From NCBI RefSeq assembly GCF_003073045.1, contig NC_037592.1:17503844-17567843 (forward strand): a stretch of DNA of 64,000 nucleotides, in the 5' to 3' direction. The DNA comes from Pomacea canaliculata (taxonomy: Eukaryota > Mollusca > Gastropoda > Architaenioglossa > Ampullariidae). The notes beneath the pieces are model-generated. The model was not told the origin of the DNA. It saw only the letters and a program-made list of their open reading frames with translations, and ran no database searches. Both the position numbers and the translations under genes were made by a program. Below are positions 1 through 11,467 of this stretch, in pieces. Numbering within the stretch: the first letter of the stretch is position 1; each line of letters starts with the position of its first letter.

Positions 1-324
1 TAGTCATTGGTGGTGTTGGGCTAGGCTTTTGCTGCCTGCAGGTAATATTGATAATTATTCATATATTATGTCATATTGGCCACTATGCAAGTGGACCCAG
101 TAAGCATATATGCTTTATATTGTTTAGCAATTTAGATCACAGTGTCTGTATGTGTGTGTGTGTGCGCATGTATGCACATATTAAGATTTGGTTAGTTTTG
201 TTTGTGTATTATACATATTCTTTAATCAACTGCTACATTTATTGTCTTTTTGCTTCAGGTATTTGGCATCGTATTTGCTTGCTGTCTGGCTAGAAAAATC
301 AAGGTTTCTAAAGAATTTATATGA
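1..324 (+). CDS. Tetraspanin, C-terminal part (cut by window edge)
   Basis: Two exons are seen: up to 41, then 259-324 ending in TGA at 322-324. The intron 42-258 begins GTAATA and ends TGCTTCAG. Joined, the tail reads VIGGVGLGFCCLQ then VFGIVFACCLARKIKVSKEF and a final I. This is the fourth transmembrane helix of a tetraspanin, with a juxtamembrane Cys pair and a short basic cytoplasmic tail. Tetraspanins are four-pass membrane organisers that gather partner proteins into microdomains. In the family such membrane-proximal cysteines are usually palmitoylated. The GIVFACC stretch recalls CD63-type members, but the extracellular loop with its CCG motif lies outside the window, so no subfamily is assigned. 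The family call is fairly secure; the specific member is not. Confidence 0.8.
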
Positions 325-3300
325 AGATAATAACCTCCTAGGAAAGCTACCACCTCATACTTGACTGAGGTCAAAGGTAATGCTCACAGACAAGCCTGAA
401 CTCCAGGACCTACAGCTTCTGTGGTGAAGAACAACTGGACACAAAATTGAAGCTGTTTTCTTGGCCTAGACATTAGCACAGTACTTCGTTGTCTTGTTCT
501 TCGCCCTTTATCGTTGCTTCCTCATTGTGAAGGTCATGGATGATCTGACAACCTAACCTGGTCTCTCCATTCAGACTCGAAAACTTTTCATCAAAAATTT
601 TTTTTTTTCTAAATGTGGAAGCTTTATTTAAAGACACTTGTTGGTTCACCCCTTCCCCAAACCTAATCGTTGGTTGCTTTATTTCTTTATGTTGTGGTTT
701 TGGGTTGTTTGCCTTATGCTTTTGTCTTGGCTTTTAAAGATAATTATTGGGTAGCCATTTTGCCCCACAAAAGTTACTTAAAATAGGCTCAGCATGAAAT
801 GGAATATCCATCTAATGTTTACTTCCTCATCATTCTCGTGACATAATTAAAACATCTTGATATGTATTATTTACCTGCGATGTTACTATGACAGCAAGTA
901 GCAACAATATAGATATTGTTTACATCACTTCAGTGTTGCGTTGGTCAACAGCTTCATGCTTTATAAAGGATGTGTCTAGAATTTGAAAATCTTCATGGAT
1001 AAGGGACATATGTCCTGTCAGCCAAACTTATGAGTCACACTGGATTGGTTTTAACTTTTTGCATCTTTAATATTCAGGAAAGTTTTCATTTTAAGAAGTG
1101 TATTTTACTTTGATAAATAACGATGAAGCCATTACAAAGAGAAGATTGTCAGTCATTTGTGTTTTTTCTTTAATTTGTTTTAAAAACAGATTCTCACTTG
1201 CTGAGATAAATAGCTTTGGATTCATGTGCTGTGTGTTCGTGTTAAAATGGTCTTGCTTTTTCATGTGTTTTCCAAAGCATGTATTAGAAATCGGCCATTA
1301 GTATCAAAATTGTCACTAGGCTGAATTATTGTACCTAACAAGTATTTATTTATTAAACTGTTGGTTGCAACAACTCATTTTACACTGTGACTGAGTTGCC
1401 AAACTAGCTATGGCTTTTTATCCCTAGCCACTTGAAGGGTTTTTTTTTTTTTTTTTTAAGTTACAGGTTATCATTTTAAATCAAGAACATCGAACCTCTG
1501 GCATATTCCACTAGCACATTTTTATACATAATTTCTAAGAAACCTCCTTTAGTTTAAAAAAAATGTGGATATGAATGAGTAGAGTTAATTATTTGATAAA
1601 ATGTGGTTGAAGTTAAAAAATTTTAACAGATCAAGCAAAGTTTTTCTTCATGTAATTATCATTGTTTGGAGTAAAAGATGAGGAAATATTAGCTGTAGCT
1701 GCTCAGACATATCTAGTCGGTATGATTGTGTGTGTGTGAGAGAGAGAGAAACCGTGTTTATGATTTCAGAGTAGGCAGAGAGGAGGGATTTTAACCTCAG
1801 ATGTAAAGTTGACTGTTTAGTTACGAGTGAAAATCCACAAATCACCATGGTATGCGAACTATTTTGCGAGATCTGTCATTTTGGCTTTACTTACTTTTAT
1901 TTTTTCTCTTGTAGAATTGATGTCAGCATAGTGGCAAACTGGCAAGGCTTTTTGATGATGCAAATGATGGATGATGGGGTTTTTTTTGGTTCTCCATCTA
2001 CATCACTAGCTTAAAAAGGCTTGTGTAAAAAATGAGTCACATGTTGATCCTATTTTATAATTTTCAAGACACTATTGCTGACCCTGTTAAGTAGCTTACA
2101 GCCTTGTCAGATCACATTTGCAGAGCTTTAGTAAATCATGTTCCATATCTTTATACAGGGTGGGCTACTTAAGAGTAGCCAGCTCCTCCAAGCATTTTAT
2201 AAGATGTAGGCTGTTTTTAAATAGTCCTTGCTGTACATTTATGGTATTGTTCTGAACAATGTTTACAAGTTTCAGATCTCATTGTTTACCAACTACAGTA
2301 GAGTTTACAATTCTGTGAAATTCTGGGCATGATTTACCATTATAATGGCTTAAATTTTACATTAGTTGTATGATCTTACACTCACTGTTCAGTGACCAAC
2401 AAGTAAGTCCACAGAGGGACCAAAGCTATTATTCGAGCTTTCCTGAATTTTACTATCTAGGTGATTTTTTTTTTTAACCTTAAAAATAACGTAAGCCTGT
2501 GAATGTCACAACAATCAACTATTGCATTACAAATGAAGTGAAAGGATGAGCAAATGGCATTATTGTTTATAGGATGGCTGTCTCAGGATTTCATTTTACA
2601 TAATTTTGTCTGGGTTTCTTCAAAACTTAATTTTGAAATAACCTACAACTGTTTTTTAAAAAGGAATATTTCTGTACACCAGAAGAGTGGATGTTTTTAA
2701 AAATTGTGTGTATGTGCAAAGATGGACTAATCTTGACTAAGAGCTTATCTTCAAGAAAGCTCACCGATCCATTACTACATTGTAAAGAACTATATTCATT
2801 GTTAAATTTGATAGTTCACAGGTTTTTGACTGTGTTTTTATAATGTGTGCAAATCATGCAGAGTTTATTTTTTTTAAAATATGAGCAAAATTTTGTAAAG
2901 AATATTTTTCACTTTGCTGAGAATTTGAATCAGTCTATTAGTTTGTGTTCCTGTGAATATCATGATTGCTTAGGCATAATGCTATAGTGCATTGTAAGTA
3001 GAAAATAATTTTATATTCTTTTTGGCCTTCAACAGACCATGTTACATAAAATTTGCAGTCATAAATTACTCTAAATCATTTTAACAATGTTCCGTTAGTT
3101 TTAACTCTGTTATGTAATATTGTAAATTAGTAACAAGAAAAGTTTATAATTTGTTTGTGATGTTTGGCAGAATGTTTATTGTTATTCTTACACTGATTAA
3201 GCACAAGCCTTTGTGAATTTCCTGCTGTGTAGTGTTCCATGTTTTAGGACCTGCTCTTTCTAAGGTTTTCAAGAAATGAGATTGTCATGACAACAATTTT

Positions 3301-3957
3301 ACAATTGAAATACAGAAAACAGAATATTCTGAAAAAATAGACTTGGTATTTTGTATAAGTATTGAAATTTTTTAGAGCTATTATTTCTAGAATTAATGCA
3401 AGATACGGCTACTTTAAAAAAAAAAAAAAATGCACAAGTCACAACAGAAAATCTCAGTACTTTGGACAGTGGACATAATTTAACCACCCTGTTCCTCACT
3501 GTTCTCCAAGGGCCTCTCTTCCCATCCTCACATCTGTTTGCATCTCCTTTCTATCTCTTAGTACTGCTTCATGCGCTGTGTTTAGCTGAAGAGTGTGGCA
3601 CCATCTAGCAAAACAGATTACTTGACAAACTCATCTGATGAGAGGCTCAGATCTCCTATGCAAAACCAAAAGTAATGCAAATAGTGGAGAAAAATGATCA
3701 CTTTAAAACTAGGCATTTTATTAGATGTTAGCTTACAATAGATTACATATCATGTAATAGCCAGTAGAGAGGCTTGTCATTTATATATTTACTAGTGAGG
3801 GGAAAAAATCATTACAACTTTGCTCCAAGATTATTTTTGGGTGGGGTATCTTTCTACTCTGCTGACTATTTTTGAGTTCATTTTGTACTGTCATGATCTG
3901 CTAAATCATTTACAGTTCCAATGCCTTTATACATCTCTAAAGTTTTCAGCACTAAAC
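325..3957 (+). other. Probable long 3'UTR of the tetraspanin gene plus intergenic DNA
   Basis: This AT-rich stretch has no credible coding exon on either strand. It follows the tetraspanin stop directly and probably contains a long 3'UTR, but I could not settle a cleavage site. An ATTAAA variant lies near 1353. T- or A-runs occur near 600, 1440, 2470 and 3416-3430. A short TGTGTG/GAGAGA microsatellite lies at about 1728-1750. Open frames here are short and show no family likeness. Confidence 0.4.
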
Positions 3958-4184
3958 ATCTAGAGCAGGGGTGGGCAACATACGGCCCGCGGGCCGGATC
4001 CGGCCCGCGACGGGATTTTGATTGGCCCGCAGACTGTTTCTGGTCGTACATGATAATGTGGCCCGCGGCCACATTCTGCCGCAATCTCCCACTACTAATT
4101 ACTTGCTCACTGCGTCGAATAATAGTGACTGTTAGTTATTTTTTGGTTCTTTGTTTTCTTTGTTTTTTGATTCTTTGTTTTCAG

Positions 4185-4951
4185 TTAGAATTAGATTTAG
4201 AAGTCGGCAAGAAATCAGTATGTTTGTTGTGCAGTGAAAGTGTTGCCGTGATGACAGAGTACAACGTTAGCCGCCATGATGCGACGACACATGCAGGCTA
4301 TGGCAGGCTATGGCAGGCTAAAGCAGGCTATGGCAGTACTTTATCAGCAGCCGAACGGCAAACAAGAGCAACTGAACTGGACAGAAAACTTGTAAAGCAG
4401 CAGAATGTATTCGTAAAAACCAAAGTAGCCCAGAAAGCTGCTACTCATGCCAGCTTTGTGGTCGCATACAACATTGCCAAGCACATCAAATCGTTCAGTG
4501 ATGGTGAATTTGTCAGAATATCACAACACACTTTCCAACACTCGAGACTATGGTACCCCAGATGATGTCAACTGAGAAATACACCAATATAATATCTACA
4601 CTAGACAATGAATTTTCTCGTCGTTTTGCGGATTTCCAGAAACTTGCTGCTGAGTTTGATATCTTGTCATCCCCGTTTACAACTGACTTTGAAAAGGTGC
4701 CGGATGCTCTACAGCTGGAATGGATTGACCTGCAGTGTGACTCTACCCTGAAAGAGAAATTCCAGTCTGAAAGCATTGACAAATTTTATGCCTCACTGAA
4801 TGAGTCCAAGTTTGCCAACCTGAGAAAGATGGCCATGAAACTACTTGTTCTGTTCGGGTCTACATACGCTTGTGAGCAAACATTTTCGACCATGAACATT
4901 AACAAGACAAATCTGCATTCCAATCTGATGTTCACGTGCAGTCGTTACTGA
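4185..4951 (+). pseudogene. hAT transposase remnant: BED-like N-terminus joined to C-terminal dimerisation region
   Basis: From 4185 one frame reads a CxxC...H zinc-finger-like segment (KKSVCLLCSESVAVMTEYNV, then SRHDATTHA), then a helical part ending SFSDGEFVRI near 4520. This follows the N-terminal layout of GTF2IRD2-type hAT proteins. From 4550 a different frame reads KYTNIISTLDNEFSRRFADF, then ESIDKFYASLNESKFANLRK and the hallmark YACEQTFSTMNINKTNLHSN of the C-terminal hAT dimerisation region. Roughly the central half, which should hold the RNase-H-like catalytic core, is missing, and the junction shifts frame. A short 12-bp tandem repeat of GGCAGGCTAT type (about 4293-4335) adds extra residues to the N-terminal part. 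It is clearly non-functional as an enzyme. Confidence 0.85.
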
Positions 4952-5127
4952 GGATTTCTATGTCCGACATGCAGCCTGAGTTCAAGCAACTTGTTGACAA
5001 CTGTGATCGACCGCAGCTGTCTCATTGACTTCAGCAGCTATTGAAGTACATTACGTTAACATCATTGAATACTGTTTTCGGTCTCTATGCTTTAAAATTA
5101 AAGTTTACGAGTTTACATTAAACACGA

Positions 5128-5133
5128 TTTATT
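5128..5133 (-). terminator. Candidate FDXACB1 polyadenylation signal (AATAAA) inside the hAT element
   Basis: On the minus strand AATAAA lies about 190 nt past the FDXACB1 stop codon, inside the right end of the hAT element. Between the stop (5324) and the element edge (5246) I see no AATAAA or ATTAAA. Use of this site is inferred from position only. Confidence 0.4.
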
Positions 5134-5323
5134 CCTTTCATATGTAGATAAATACGCGATTAGGGTATTGATCCAGTAATCTGGCCCGCCAAGGACTTCC
5201 TTTCCCCTTATCCGGCCCGCCGACCGGAAAAGTTGCCCACCCCTGATCTAGAGAAACTTATAATCATCTATGTAGACAAGCTTATAATGGCTTTTCATTT
5301 AGACAATGTTGAAGAAAAAACTT

Positions 5324-8300
5324 TCAACGAAGTTCTACACCAAGCTTCTGGGCAATCTCAAGTCTTATCCTGCACTGAAGTTTCCAAGAGGTGATGTAGG
5401 ATAGTGCCTGATCATGTGCCTGGAAAACCAAACGGTAACAACGGCTAGTTTTGCCAGTTTCTAAATTGTTAAATTTGTCTAGGAGAGCTACACTTGTCAC
5501 AATGTCTCCTGCAGCATCTCTGATTATGTCAAAGAAGTCTGTTTCATCAAATATCCTTTCTGGATTCTCCCAGAAACTGACATCATGCACAAAACGAACA
5601 GGATACAAGCTGAATGGCTTAAAATTATTCATTGTAACTATGTCTGATGGCTCATGAAACTGGTTCAGAAAGCGATGATCTTCAGACCACAGAAGACGAA
5701 CATCAGGCATTTTGGTAGCAGCTAGGACAATTTGCTCTAGATAAAGCAGCATTCCAACTCCTTGCAAAGAAGTTTGCAAAAGCTTTAATTCCTGCTCCTT
5801 GCCTTTTAACGAACCTGGATTTTGAAAGTGTTGGTATTTGAAGACATGGCCCAAGACTGTAGAAGTTTCTGATGTCTGCAGAATAAGAAAATCGCTGAGA
5901 AATCCTTTATTGCAAACCCCGACTTGACATTCTTCCTGCTGTACTGTTACAATGTCTTCTTTCACAAAGTCTTTCAAAGTAGCTCGGTAGTGGTTTATAA
6001 GATCATCTACTCGGAGATCACTTGTAAAAGAAATGAAGAGCATTTCATGGGATACAGGAAGGCTTAAGGAGCTGATGGCACACTTGTTAAATACTGATCC
6101 AGTGACCAGGAAAGTCCTGCAGGATTTGTTGTTGCTTTCAGCAAGTGCTGCTATGTGAGGAAGATTTTCAAGAAGAGAGCAGCGCAAGTGAAACAGAGTG
6201 TCGTCTGGGCTCTGGATTTGTGCACCTTGCAAAACAACAGGGCTTTCAGAAGCTGTATCCTTCTCACAGCCTACGCTGGTTAAGGAGGTCTGTGAATTTG
6301 CAGCTTTCCACACAACAAACACTGACGAAGACAATGCTTTCAGTTTAGTGGCAGTGACATCAGTGCTGTGTTCATGAAAGTTTCCAACTGGATTCTGCAG
6401 TGATGCAGGTTTGCCATTTACTGTGTCTTGGCTAACTCCATGAGTAAACACTCTCCTGGTAACATCTTCACTTTTGACTTCTGCATGTCCTTCATCTTCC
6501 TCTGTTACTACTGGGTTGGAAAATGCACACTGGGCAGTGTCAGCACAACTATCTTCCAAACCTGATAAATTTGCAAAGACAAGATTCTGCATGTTTTTCA
6601 TATCTTTAGAGCTCTTGCTCTTATCAGATACAATTCTCTCCAATGTCTTTGACATGACATCCTCATCATGAAGGCACCCATGCATTCTGACTTCTTCCAC
6701 TGCACCAGGGTCAATGCTGCTCAAGGATGACCTGTATCCCTCAAGGACTTTGGGCAACTTATCAGAATCTTTCTGTAGGATGGAGACCATGCAAAGCATT
6801 TGAAGATTTCTTGAGAGATACTTGTGGAGGGTGGCCATAGGATGGTGTGGCTGTTCCAATAAACTCCATCTAAAACATCAAGATAGAAGATTAGCAAGAC
6901 TTGACTAAATTCTAGAGGAAGTATTTTCTCTTTCATCATTTCCCATTGTCCTCTAGACATATCTTACCTAAGAGAAACCTCCATCACAGTCAAGAAGAAT
7001 GTGTGATACTTTACTCTAATGATTTTACTCTCAAGTTTTGGTGTTAGCCATAATTACTCCAATGCCTGATATTCTATTCTAAGAATATGGGTAATTTACC
7101 AAGGTCACAGCTGCAATGAGGGGTTGACTACTTCAAGTGCCAGTTGCAATTTAATCCACCTGGTAGATAAGACATTACACTTCATGCTGGTCACAGACTG
7201 CTTACCTGTTCAAGTTCTCACAACATTCAGAACAAGGAGCAAGAAGGAACATGGACACTGATCTCTTATTACTTGCTGGTGACTGACCTGTCAAGTTTAT
7301 CTCTGATGTATGAAGGAACAACAAACTGCTGATGACCCTGTGAAAAATAGCATCTTTCTTTTGCTCCAATGTCATCTACAGTTACCACCTTCGCTCTTTC
7401 AAAGATATGAGTAAGAGAACTGTTTGTGTTAAAACCCTTGTCTTGAAACCTGCAGCAGATTCCATATCAGCTTAATGTCATGATAAAGTAAAATAATCGT
7501 GTTTACAATATTTAGGAAACTATTCTTTCTCAAATATTCTTGAAATGTTCTAGACAAAGGCTGAAGTTTTAAAACGTGCTCTTTGAAATCCATGAATTAT
7601 AAACACATCAAGATATTTCCGCTCCTTTGAAGATCTTCAGGCTATGCAGTACTATAATTATTCATTCAGTAGCTAAATATTTTCTTTACATACGACATTA
7701 TAAGTTATCAATTATAAGCAAGCATGTCATTGCATGCCATTTAGATATAATTTCAACTGTATATCATTTATTGAGCATAAGCATCTTCAAATTATATATC
7801 ATTTTCACAACACAAAAAATGCATGTTTCTGTCTTCATTTATTTAACATTGCACACTAATTCCAAAACAATTGCATGTATGTGCATGTGTATATTTATCA
7901 TTCAGTTAACCGAGCTATGGAAAGAACTATGTGCTGGCATAAAAGCTGCTAAAAATACCTGAATCCAACACTTTTGTAACCTCCAAACTGTTCTTGGGAA
8001 AAAGGACAGATTTCTCTGAGGATAAATCCTGCATTTGCTGCCATTGAAACAATTTGCCAGCTGTTGTGCCATGACCTTAATGGCTGGTCCGCCGGTGTGC
8101 CACCTTGACCCTTACATAGTGTCACCATGACTTGACCTTTGTGAGGATCAAGTATATGAACTACACTGTAACATATAAAAGTTTGATAAAAAGATCCTAT
8201 CTGCAAGCCATTATTATGGTACTTTTAGGGTTTTCCAAGAGTTTTACAATAAAAGCCGACATCATAAGCTAGAATATACACTGAAAGATCAAATACAGCA

Positions 8301-9361
8301 AACAAGGGAGGATGCAACTGGGTACAATGGTGCCATTAATGACAAGGGCCACTAACTTCACTGACTAGGGCAGTAATTTGCTTAAAGAGCAGTTGTAGAT
8401 CCTAATCCATCAATTAATGAAATAATAATAATAAATGCAAGATTTATATAGTGCATACTCACAGTCTTCAGGAGCGTGCTCTTAGCACTCAAGACAAGAA
8501 CGAGACATGGACAGCATACAAATAATTGAAAGATAAACAACAGACTAACAAATAAATAACATGTTTAAGCAAAACCATATCTACTCAGCAGATATGAAGA
8601 AAACTTTAAAATTATAAAATGTTGCCAGCATGGAAAGAAAATAATTATAGGTTGGCCCTGCCGCCTAATGGATAAAGCATCTGACATTGAATCAGAAGAC
8701 TGTTTGAATTTCCTCTAATTGCCCTTGAGAATTAATAAGTTGTACTGTTAACGCTAACCTGCTGAAGAAGTCAGAAAGAAGTGCACGATTTTTCTTAATG
8801 TTATGACGGTCAGCCAGTGGAAAGTTGAAAATCACCCTTGAGAACTCAAAAAATCTTATCACTTCATGGTTGTGAAGTTCTCGTGCATCAACCTCAAACA
8901 GGACTGTTGCACCTATAGGCAAAATCACAGGAGTTCAATAACAAAAAAGAAAGGGACAATCTACACATCATGCATTGTGAATCCTAATGTTCAGCATAAC
9001 TGCTATTGATACTGTAAACAGATCACATTAAATATAAATAAAAATATAAATATAAAAATCAATCAAATTATTTATATGTTATTTATTTACAAGTTTCAAT
9101 GCAGGTGGATCCACCTAAAATTCACAAGAGCACATCTTTTTTGCCACTGCTGCTAATAGTGTTATTTGAATTACCTGACTTTGCCAGATATTCAATGCTT
9201 TCTTGTGCATTCTCATGTGCCTCCTGCACAGAGACTTGGGAAGACAGACAGGAAGTGACCATCTGGGCACCAGACAATATATTATCAGCCACAAGTGAAG
9301 CAGAGAGAGAGAAGTTCCCCTCTCCAACTAGCAACACACGACCCTCGGTGCCACGATTCAT
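5324..9361 (-). CDS. FDXACB1: FDXACB1: BMT5-like methyltransferase-fold plus FDX-ACB domain protein
   Basis: Five coding exons on the minus strand: 9361-9175, 8912-8759, 8165-7959, 7449-7288 and 6869-5324 (2256 nt, 751 aa). All introns are GT-AG and the phases agree. The start ATG (9361-9359) lies 7 nt inside an exon whose acceptor CAG ends at 9369, so an untranslated first exon lies upstream. Residues 8-18 carry VLLVGEGNFS, the SAM-binding signature of the BMT5/DUF2431 fold. FEVDA, VIFNFP and LTHIFERA follow in family order up to about residue 205. Residues 658-751 are a ferredoxin-fold anticodon-binding domain (HDVSFW, FDETDFFDIIRDAAGDIV, GKTSRCYRLVFQ, final VELR). The middle is poorly conserved. 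Animal FDXACB1 has this two-domain layout; its biochemical role is not well established. The protein is longer than my recollection of the human one (about 620 aa), mainly in the linker. Confidence 0.9.
8418..8706 (+). repeat. Dispersed repeat with tRNA-Arg-like head, in FDXACB1 intron 2
   Basis: At 8654-8706 the sequence follows a tRNA-Arg from the acceptor side to the variable loop: GCCTAATGGATAAAGCATC, then an anticodon stem TCTGA/TCAGA with a 7-nt loop. The T-arm half and B box are not recognisable, so it is not a working tRNA gene. It looks like a tRNA pseudogene or SINE head. Just upstream, 8418-8530 has TTTATATAGTGCA and a later AGCACTCAAGAC, resembling an AGCGC/CGCTTTACA repeat also seen near 47.33 kb. 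Whether both parts belong to one element is unclear. Confidence 0.5.
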
Positions 9362-9368
9362 TTTGTTC

Positions 9369-11459
9369 CTGTGAAACATAAACAAAGAACAAGATATGGC
9401 AAAAGAAAAGAAATTATCAACTAAAACCACTCCTTATAAATTGTTCCCTTTGCACATATTTTAACTGCTTCCTAGTTGACGATCAATAAACACATTTAAA
9501 CCAAAATTTTAAGGATGCATTGGGAAACATGCGGTTTGATATCTAAAAGGAAAGGATATATATGCAATATCTATTACCAGAATTGGTGTTTATCTTATTG
9601 ATAATTCCAATACAGAATACAAGCATTAAACTTGCTCTACAATTACTATAATGAACCATAGTTGTGTGTTACTCCATCTCTTAATTTTGTGCCATTATGG
9701 TTTAATTTACATTAGTAATGTCTTTTTAAAACTGTCAGTTATCCTATTTACAGTCTTTTTGCATTATTTTGTGTACAGTGCAATTTAACTTTGTCAATCC
9801 TAAAGGTCCAAGGTACATCAAAAAAAGATACAGAATCATCAAGTCTCAAAAGTTTTATCAGCAACCAATAGATCTTTCTGTTAATACTGATTGTCAATTG
9901 TGTCTAGTTATTTAGGACTCCTATATCTATATCCTTCTGTTAACTAAGACCTTAATATGTGGTTCAGCTGCTACCAGGTTCAGTGTTACTTTAAACTTAT
10001 TACATAGTGTCAGTATCACTGCAATCTTCAGACTGGCACTGCTATAAGAGTATTTATTAAATTTATGAAGAAACGATCATAGTGTAGATTATCATATGAA
10101 ACATAAACCCTTAAAATACCTATTATCCTTCCCGAAAATGTTTCTACTTCGACTGGCAGTTTGAATCTGGAGCTATGACGCTTTTTGTTGTTGTTTTCCA
10201 ACCCTTCGCTGATGAGAGTTAGTTGACTGAATCACAATCACGGATCTTTTGTGCATTCTTCATTAAACATCATTTCTAAATACTAATAAAACTCAGTTTC
10301 TGAAATGAGCACTTGGGCCTACCAGTAAGTTCAAGTTATGATAGCACGAGCATTCAACTCAACATTAAGTTAATTCTTGTCGTATATAATATAAATATTA
10401 TGTGCTCTCCTTAAATATGACGGCAGAATTTGGCGTACACAGAAAATTTCATACACCACGGTACACAATTTGAAATTATCGGTCTTTATTTTAAAAAGTT
10501 GAATCTATTTTTTTTTGCGAAAATTATAGGTGGTGAAAAACAAATTTTCAACTCTTTGAAATATTAAAGTTAAATTTAAATTTGAGAAACAATAAGTTCT
10601 GGAGAAATTGTTTCTTTTGATTATTTATAGTCATTAAAAAAACGAATTTGTTTCGTATTTACTTAGCAATTTGCCTGTAGAAGTGGCGGCGTATTTTCGA
10701 TTTCTGACCAAGCAACTTGAAGAAATCATTCATTTAAATGAAAATCACCGCGGTAAGATTCTTCATTCTGTTGGTGTTAAAAATGTGAGGATACTTTCTA
10801 CTTTTTTATAATTGACCAATGTTTTTATTATTTAAACCCATTGTATGATTGTTTTTTGGTCTGTCTTACCTGTTTGCGATGTGATTAACGCTTTTTCCAG
10901 TACGCAGTAAACAGTACAGAGAAAGAGGTATAGTTCCCTAGGCTTTTTATTTCATTCATTTCCGTTCCCCTAGGTTAAATTAATTTTTTTTTTTTCGCCA
11001 TGCATTATGCCTGTAAGCTGCTACCATTCACCAGTCAACGGATCGCCTGCATAAACGTAAATAAACTTTAAGCTATTTGAAAATCTTTCAAATATGTGCA
11101 GAAGCATATATGGATCGTTTATTTGATCATCAATTCTCATACCTTGAAAATAGTTTTTTCAAATATTACTGAAGATATATGGTCTCTGTTTCAGATCATT
11201 TGATAACCAGTATGAACAAAAATAAATATTGCAGATGATAATCAACAGAAGAGAACCCAACTCTTACAGACTATAAGCCTACTCTGTTCAGGGGTTGATA
11301 TGCCTAACCCTCTCTGCAGTCTATGACCAGAAACATTTTTGTTGTCCTCTCTTTATAGTTTATAGCTATATTTCTAAGTCTGCATCATCACAATTCTTAC
11401 CTAGTAATTGGCAGTGAAAGCCAGTTGGAAATATTTTATTTTATATAAATTACATGCAG
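9369..11459. promoter_or_regulatory. Shared upstream region between divergent FDXACB1 (-) and RING gene (+)
   Basis: Both flanking genes open with a splice acceptor just before the start codon (FDXACB1 at 9369, RING gene at 11459), so each needs an untranslated first exon within or beyond this 2.1 kb. On the plus strand the best candidate first exon ends at 10752 with donor CGCG|GTAAGAT, shortly after AAGTGGCGGC (10681-10690), a YY1-like promoter motif. No TATA box stands out. For FDXACB1 I could not pick a first exon. The rest is AT-rich and empty. Confidence 0.35.
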
Positions 11460-11467
11460 AAACTGTT

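Larger units (their letters stand above)
3966..5245 (+). mobile_element. hAT DNA transposon, internally deleted (GTF2IRD2/Charlie-like), with intact TSD
   Basis: The ends are inverted repeats beginning CAGGGGTGGGCAAC on both strands, each followed by GGCCCGC/GGCCGGAT-rich sequence. The element is flanked by a perfect 8-bp duplication, ATCTAGAG at 3958-3965 and 5246-5253, which is the hAT signature. The 1280-bp interior codes for the start and the end of a hAT transposase but lacks the middle, so this copy cannot supply its own enzyme. The perfect duplication suggests a fairly recent insertion, or at least that neither edge has mutated. It lies between two convergent genes and ends 78 bp from the FDXACB1 stop codon, probably in that gene's 3'UTR. 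Confidence 0.93.

Noticed and set aside
3921-4184. Start of the long plus frame at the hAT left end
   Set aside because: It translates the terminal inverted repeat and leader; transposase likeness begins only at about 4185.
8654-8706. tRNA-Arg gene
   Set aside because: Only the 5' half is tRNA-like; the T-arm and 3' acceptor half are missing.
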